Assembly: GCA_916613615.1 (NCBI GenBank)
Contig: OU744724.1
Span: 30,215,452 to 30,279,451 of the forward strand
From: Steromphala cineraria
Lineage: Eukaryota; Mollusca; Gastropoda; Trochida; Trochidae
Length of the DNA stretch: 64,000 nt
Reading direction: 5' to 3'
This document shows positions 58,601 to 64,000 of the stretch, in pieces. The notes beneath the pieces were generated by a model that was given only the letters and a program-made list of their open reading frames with translations, was not told where the DNA came from and made no database searches. The position numbers were made by a program, and so were the translations under genes. Position 1 is the first letter of the stretch; each line of letters starts with the position of its first letter.

Positions 58601-61600
58601 TAGGAATAGCATTGTTGCTTGTCTTCAGCTTACTAGATCTATACTACATTATCATAGTGAGGCTTTAACCCTTGTCAGGCTGGTAGATAAATTTCACTCT
58701 GTGTCTGGTTGTTGTTCAAATAGAAAGGGATATTGTTAGGATCTTGTCCTTCTGCAACTTACCGTACTAGATCTATGCAACATTATCATCAAGGCTTTAA
58801 CTCTTGCCCAGCTGTAAAATAAATTCACTCTTTGACTTGTTGTTTATCAAATACAAACGGGGATGCTAAGAGCAATATACACATGGAATTGTGAGACCAA
58901 GACATTAATGTTGGAAAAGCTGTATGGCATTATATTTCATAGCCTAAAGCTAAGTGTCCTTTAGCAGCCATGATGTACATCCAGATTTGATCTGCCCAGT
59001 TCAGGGACTTGCTACCACAAATTCTTGTGAGTACCAGCAGATTTAAATGAGTTCTCCAATCAGTAAGCAAATAGCAGGAACTCAACATTGCTGAGTATTT
59101 TATGCAGAAAATGTCTTGAGGACGCCCCAAATATGTTCAGATGGGTCCCACGTGACTCAAGATTTTTCAAATACCAATATGCAATCTCTTGATAAAAATT
59201 AGGTTTGAGTATGATTTTAAAAACATTATTAAAAACATCACTTATTAACCATATGTTATATACATTAATCTTTATCAATCTGAAACATCCATTACATTAT
59301 TTTTTGAGGACTATAAAAATAGGAAATGAACTCCCAAATATATGTGTTCTTGTCCCCTGGACCTTTAGTTTTGATTGACTATGTCAAACCCTGAAAAAGT
59401 ACCACATAAAAAACATTGCTTCCCAGGACCCAAGCTTTTAATTTCATTGATCCTTTCTAAATTTCATGAGTATTTGAAGCAGGACTCAGGGGTAAATTTA
59501 TCACTGCATATTACATGTTCTGCCAAGGCCATATATCAAGTGCTCATGTTGACTGCAAGATGTTGATACCGGTAACTCTTGCCCAGCTGTAAAAGAAATT
59601 CAGTCTTTGTCTCGTTATCAATCTGAAACATCTATTACATTATTTTTGGAGGACTTTTAAAATAGGAAATGAACTCCCAAATATATGTGTTCTTGTCCCC
59701 TGGACTTATAGTTTTGATTGACTATGTCAAACCCTGAATTAGTACCACATAAAAAACATTGCTTCCCAGGACCCAAGCTTGTATTTTCATGGATCCTTTC
59801 TAAATTTCATGAGTATTTGAAGCAGAACTCAGGGGTAAATTTATCACTGCATATTACATGTTCTGCCAAGGCCATATATCAAGTGCTCATGTTGACTGCA
59901 AGATGTTGATACCGGTAACTCTTGCCCAGCTGTAAAAAAAATTCAGTCTTTGTCTCGTTATCAATCTGAAACATCTATTACATTATTTTTGGAGGACTTT
60001 TAAAATAGGAAATGAACTCCCAAATATATGTGTTCTTGTCCCCTGGACTTATAGTTTTGATTGACTATGTCAAACCCTGAATTAGTACCACATAAAAAAC
60101 ATTGCTTCCCAGGACCCAAGCTTGTTTTTTCATGGATCCTTTCCAAATTTCAAGAGTATTTGAAGCAGAACTCAAGGGTAAATTTATCACTGCATATTAC
60201 ATGTTCTGCCAAGGCATATAACAAATGCTGCATTTGTTCATGTGAACTGCAAGATGTTGATACCGTCTACATACATGAGCTGCAGCAGCAGTTTTCCAGC
60301 TGTATTTTAAGAGGAAGGCTTTTCTTGTATGGCTTTCTTCTATGTGCATCAATGCAAGGAATACTTTAAATATTTAATGAATACACCTGCATGAATAAAA
60401 CCTTGAAGACAAATGTTTAAGTTCTTAGCCAAATATGCTTGGTTTGCAGAATTTCTATCTTCGTCTAATGTTAAAAGTTGGAGAACATTTGCTATGCTAT
60501 GCTTGACCAAAATTTAATTGTTCGTCTGTACTTTTGATACAAAGATTTATCATCTTCTGTGCATAAATATATATATAACTGGAAAATGTTTTCTGAAAGA
60601 GACTGTCGCAAAGTCTATGAGACAAGATCTGTTATGTCACGGAATGGACGACATCTCGGAAGGCCGTAGGAAACAATCAAGATGGATAATGCAGTGATTG
60701 TCCCTCTTATGTCACAGATAGGAGAGGATAGCCAGAGGTCACTATATATCTACGGTATATGAATATGTATGTGTGTGTGATGTACATAAGAAATAGTCTT
60801 TCATTGTGGTTTTGAGTCAATATTTCTATGAAGTTCATAAATAAAGAATATATATTTGAGTTTTGTGACACTGTTAACCTGAAAATAGTTGAATAAATAG
60901 CAAAATCATTAATATTTTAACTAAATTTTAACTAAATTAATCATTTAACATACAAAATAACAAATGTCTGTGACGAAGTTCCCTAGATAATGACACAGGT
61001 ACCATTTTTTCTCAGACTTTCTCATAGTGCAATAACTATCAGAATAATTTTTTCTCATATTGACTAATTTGAATTATTGAACATACAGTATGAGTATATA
61101 TGAGATTACAAAACTTATTTTTTGGACATGTTCACAATTTTCAGCCAAAAAAGAAAACTTTCAACAATTTACAAACAAAATATTTAAACTCAGTATGATA
61201 TTAAAATTTCTTTACAATATGAAAAAAAGCTTAGAGTCAATTCTAAAACTAAGGTGAAAGGGAGGAGCTTTAATTCCACAGAAGCAAAACACTGCAAGGA
61301 GAGGAAGTTTAAAGTGTGATTTATTAAAAGGAGCTTAAAATCAATTCTAAAAACTAGGTAAAAGTGTGGAGCTTTTATCCACAGAAGCAAAACACTGCAA
61401 GGAGAGGAAGTTTAAGGTGTGATTTATTGTTACCTAGCTGACGCAGTGAAGCATACAAAACAAATACATCTTCTAGTCACTTCACTGACCTTCAACTCCA
61501 TTAAGCCTGAATACATAGACTTCCTGTGGTGAATGTTTTCTTGAGATCAACTAGAGTAGTAAAAGAAATTTGTTATCAGCAAATATTTGCCATATTGGAA

Positions 61601-63655
61601 TAAGGATATATTATTTGATACCAGTACATTTCAGATCACTGAGTAGAGTTGGTCCATATATAACATAAATTCTTAGGCTTGTCTTCAGGTTTTCGTGAAA
61701 TCAACTAGGGACAAATGAAGTTTCATAGTCTTTCCATCCATCTTGAAAGGCCATCTTGTTCTTCAGCAGTCATTTATCGTGAAATCAACAAGGGAAGAAT
61801 ATAATTTTGTACCTGGTATATTGAATGAAGTTTATGTCATGGTGTTGTCTGTGTCTGAAAGATGTACCTTTCTTGTTCTACAGCATTCTTTTATCAATCT
61901 TTCTGAAAACTACATCAGTGATTACGAAAATTTACCCATGATGCAGTCAAATATTTCAGAGTTATGGTGCTTGTTTAAGACACCTTAACTTCCCTTATTC
62001 AGCATGTTGGTGTCTTTCTTTCAAAACCAACACCAGCCAGCTTTAATCAGACATTTTGAGAATGATGAAGGCAATACTATGGATATACAACTTCTTCGTT
62101 CAAGTTTTGCGACGTTTCGACATAGATTCTAATGTCAAGCAAGTGATCATCACTCAACTTCTAGAATGTCCACCAAAATAGTTTTCTTGAAGTTTTGCAT
62201 AGACTTTGGATAAACATCAGTGATATATATTTGTATTGGGTTTTTGGTGTGAACTAATAAAATAATGAGTAAATTATTTTTCTTTACTTTGTTTCCTAAT
62301 ACCTGGTAAGGGTCTGGATAAAGAAAGGTAATAAATTATGTGTAAGATCAAGTCAAGTACCGGTAAATATTTATTTGACCCAATAAAAAAAAAAGGTACT
62401 TAGAATACTCAGATGTTAAAATTCCATTCATTCACACCTTAAAATTATTTGATGAATCATGACGTGTACACATTCCACCTGTGGCAATATTATCTCAATT
62501 TCTCTAGATGTTACGTAATGACATTGAAATGTAGGTGGATATATATATGTCATTTGAAGTTATAGATTTTCATTCAAAGTAGTCCTTGCCCTCTTATAAC
62601 AATGAATATTTTAAGAAATAATTCCTGTTTGTTTTGTTTATAATTAACTGCTTTTACTTTATATGTTAGATGATGTTTATGTTTATATATTATGATATAT
62701 AATGTAATCATGGTTTTGATAAGTATTTTGACAGGCAAGTTAAAGTGAGAGTCAGCTCTAGTTTCCATTGGAAACTATTTTCATAAGAGAACATGAGTCA
62801 TCAGGGAGTGATGTTATATGTAACTACTTTTTAAGAGTGCAAATAACCTTAAAATGTATGTCTGCTAGAAAATAGGATGATTTTATTTACAAACAAAAAA
62901 TAACATATGTTTTTTTCAAGAAAAAGTATCTTATGTGATCAAATGTCGTTCCATTTTAACTTGATTTATAAACTTATTTTTTTTTCAATAACGTTACTCT
63001 CCCAGAGATTAAATTAATAAAGATCTAAACCTCAGCTGAAATGTTATAATGTGAACTACGATGTATTTTTTAGAAATAAAAACATAAAAAAAGATCTTGA
63101 CCTTTACGATCTGTCTATCATTCCTTGTCATATCCATTACAGACCTTCTATTTTGGCTTGCGGTTCATCACAACGTTGTATTTTTGGGAAATCAAAACAT
63201 AAAATAAAAAGATCTTAGCCTTTACGATCTGTCTATCATTCCTTGTCATATCGTTTACAGACCTTTTACTTTGGGTTGCGGTTCATAACAACGTTGTATT
63301 TTTGGGAAATCAAAACATAAAAAAAGATCTTAACTTTTACGATCTGTCTATCATTCCTTGTCATATCCATTACAGACCTTCTACTTTGGCTTGCGGTTCA
63401 TAACAAAGAAGCTCCAGTTCCAATGGGTGGACTTGACGAAACCGCTCAAGAAGCAGCTGGACAAGATGGCCGAGGCTTCCCATCAGCCTCCTTGTCTTTA
63501 CTTCGGCATCATGTTCTACGTGTCGGGGGCGCACAAGATCCCAGACGAGGCTGCGCGGTACCACTACTATCTGCAGCTCAAGAACGATGTCATCGATGGC
63601 CGCATACCCACCGCTTACGAGCAGGCTACAAGGCTCGCCACATTCAGTTTACAGG
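52697..63655 (+). CDS. PTPN14/PTPN21: FERM-domain protein tyrosine phosphatase, PTPN14/PTPN21 (Pez) type, 5' part only
   Basis: Two coding exons are in the window: 52697-52870 (58 codons) and 63376-63655 (93 codons plus one base), joined in phase 0 across a 10.5-kb intron; the gene continues off the right edge. PTPN14/21 are cytosolic phosphatases with an N-terminal FERM domain, linked in animals to junctions and YAP/Hippo signalling. Seen: MPFKWRLKKTRRYDISSKNS, then ECTLSSDSTGQECLDSIAQR (FERM F1), then FYFGLRF, QWVDLTKPLKKQLDK, LYFGIMFYV and ARYHYYLQLKNDV (F1/F2), closely following vertebrate PTPN14/21. The start is supported by an in-frame TAA at 52679-52681 and an acceptor at 52655. The catalytic domain is not in the window, so the phosphatase call rests on the FERM match. 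The start of exon 2 is part of a triplicated splice-acceptor array. Confidence 0.92.
53257..53451. mobile_element. 183-bp MITE with GGGATTGGGAAA terminal inverted repeats
   Basis: The left end TAGGGATTGGGAAAG and right end (reverse-complemented) CAGGGATTGGGAAAAG define 53263-53445. The inverted GGGCCATT blocks lie further in. CATGTG immediately flanks both sides (53257-53262 and 53446-53451), a possible 6-bp target duplication. The element is non-coding. A truncated relative lies at 45545-45665. Confidence 0.8.
56411..56922. mobile_element. hAT-like MITE rich in ACTATCGCAATAGT palindromes
   Basis: The left end reads TTGGGGTGTAACAATACATC and the right end, reverse-complemented, TAGGGGTGACTATTG, similar to hAT-type 'TAGGGGTGTAACGATAC' ends (from memory). 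The flanks TTGATAGT (56411-56418) and TTGATAGC (56915-56922) could be an 8-bp target duplication with one change. Two clusters of CTATCGCAATAGT / CTATCGATAGT motifs (about 56440-56545 and 56790-56885) flank a 240-bp AT-rich centre. Non-coding. Confidence 0.65.
57543..57800 (+). mobile_element. tRNA-derived SINE with (TTA)n tail
   Basis: A box TAGCTCAGTGGTAGAG (57551-57566), an Asp-tRNA-like CTCGTCACCCGGAAGACTGC segment, and B box GGTTCAATTCC (57593-57603) form the head. The body continues through CATACCAAAAGACGTTAAAA and CACTCAGCATTGTAAAGGCA to a GTGTTATTATTAGATTATTA tail. From memory, this head and body resemble SINEs widespread in molluscs. The acceptor stem does not pair, so it is not a working tRNA gene. 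Confidence 0.85.
58610..58865. repeat. Diverged tandem duplication, unit about 125 bp
   Basis: Both units carry TACTAGATCTAT.C.ACATTATCAT, GGCTTTAAC.CTTG.C and AAAT..ATTCACTCT, the second beginning near 58742. The end of the second (CTCTTGCCCAGCTGTAAAA...TTCA.TCTTTG) also matches the end of the 343-bp units at 59272-60260, so the two arrays share ancestry. Confidence 0.7.
59272..60260. repeat. Tandem array of three 343-bp units
   Basis: TTATCAATCTGAAACATC recurs at 59272, 59615 and 59958, exactly 343 bp apart. Units 1 and 2 are nearly identical over their full length; unit 3 diverges after about 60205 (GCCAAGGCATATAACAAATG) and ends near 60258. Units 2 and 3 share changes absent from unit 1 (for example GAATTAG and GGAGGACTTTTAAAATAGG), so the last duplication was between them. 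Confidence 0.95.
61228..61430. repeat. 103-bp tandem duplication
   Basis: Two adjacent units share AGCTTA.A.TCAATTCTAAAA, then CACAGAAGCAAAACACTGCA, then AGGAGAGGAAGTTTAA, with GTGTGATTTATT at the end. The marker CACAGAAG lies at 61277 and 61380, giving a period of 103 bp. Non-coding. Confidence 0.85.
63050..63413 (+). repeat. Triplicated 3' splice site plus exon start (115-118 bp units)
   Basis: Three units each contain CGATCTGTCTATCATTCC, TTGTCATAT, a TTACAG acceptor, ACCTT.TA.TTTGG.TTGCGG and TTCAT.ACAA. The acceptors are followed by exon-like starts at 63143, 63261 and 63376. The third is the true exon, continuing into FERM code. The first two run into TTTTTGGGAAATCAAAACAT with in-frame TAA at 63200-63202 and 63318-63320. 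A fourth, degraded unit end is visible at about 63050-63090. Confidence 0.93.
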
Positions 63656-64000
63656 GTGAGCTTCTTCCTGGAAAGTTTGTGGTGTATCAAAAGACTTTTA
63701 CCTTCCGATAAGGTTGTTCTTGAAATTAATATTCTGGTGTTGGTAAAATTTAACCATTTCTTGACCAAGGAAATTATGATTTGTTGTTTATTGAGCCATC
63801 TCCAGTTTGTTCTATAAAACTATGTTTACATCAATTTTTGATATGAAAACACCCAATGTCTCCAGAGAAATTATTTGGCTGTTTGATGATCTAGATTCTA
63901 ATTATTTGGGGGGAAATGTTATCAACTGAAAGAATTCGAAATTAAGTCTGGAGGTTATGTCATGTATTGATTTGTGTTTTCTCATCAGGCTGTAATATGC
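63656..64000 (+). other. Intron of the PTPN14/21-like gene
   Basis: The donor GTGAGC at 63656 closes the second coding exon after ...LATFSLQ plus one base. The remainder is AT-rich intron with no further exon recognised before the window ends. Confidence 0.8.

Larger units (their letters stand above)
52871..63375 (+). other. 10.5-kb first coding intron of the PTPN14/21-like gene, repeat-rich
   Basis: No internal coding exon is supported. The intron holds a MITE (53263-53445), a hAT-like element (56419-56914), a tRNA-derived SINE (57543-57800), a diverged tandem duplication (58610-58865), a 343-bp triplicate (59272-60260), a 103-bp duplication (61228-61430), loosely repetitive sequence at 61500-61950, and an array of duplicated splice acceptors (about 63050-63410). 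Parts not named show nothing beyond AT-rich sequence. Confidence 0.7.

Noticed and set aside
59375..60369. Three similar small open frames (63, 63 and 102 codons) as a gene family
   Set aside because: They are by-products of the 343-bp tandem repeat in an intron. The first codon is TTG, no domain is seen, and 343 is not a multiple of three.

Overview
The window is eukaryotic nuclear DNA from an invertebrate animal, most likely a marine mollusc. All multi-exon genes have GT/AG introns, the intergenic DNA is AT-rich, and the proteins read as bilaterian orthologues. The organism call is inference. It rests on dispersed repeats that resemble ones I know from mollusc genomes: a short ACGCCGC...GCGGCGT hairpin element, tRNA-derived SINEs and foldback MITEs.

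Layout. 1-4192 is non-coding, probably intron of the first gene. 4193-9916 (+) holds the seven 3' exons of an ASPP-family gene (TP53BP2/PPP1R13B), with coiled coil, Pro/Ser-rich linker, RVSF PP1-docking motif, ankyrin repeats and SH3; its N-terminal exons lie further left. 9917-13641 is intergenic and repeat-bearing. 13642-19430 (-) is a complete 11-exon PSMC6/Rpt4 (26S proteasome ATPase). 19431-24944 is intergenic. 24945-26192 (+) is an intronless galactose-3-O-sulfotransferase. 26193-31010 is intergenic, with a MITE, a SINE and tandem repeats. 31011-49741 (-) is a complete 19-exon CENP-F homologue (4128 aa as I splice it), with a 7.2-kb exon, an N-terminus typical of CENP-F and a C-terminal CKVQ CAAX box. 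49742-52696 is the short intergenic space between CENPF and a divergent gene, with an NRF1-type palindrome near the CENPF 5' end. 52697-64000+ (+) is the start of a PTPN14/PTPN21 (Pez) FERM-phosphatase gene: coding exon 1, a 10.5-kb repeat-rich intron, then exon 2; the rest is off the window.

The genes are ordinary housekeeping, cell-cycle and signalling genes, not an operon. The most striking large-scale feature is the head-to-head CENPF/PTPN14-type pair. From memory this matches the neighbouring divergent pair on human 1q41, where TP53BP2 also maps, so the window may preserve a very old linkage block. At small scale the best signals are: a triplicated 3' splice site plus exon start in the PTPN gene; a 45-bp tandem array that runs into the CENPF stop codon and CAAX box; two roughly 255-bp MITEs with perfect 9-bp target duplications and CATC...GATG termini; a 49-bp retroposed-looking hairpin insertion with a perfect 15-bp target duplication; and several further MITE or repeat families.
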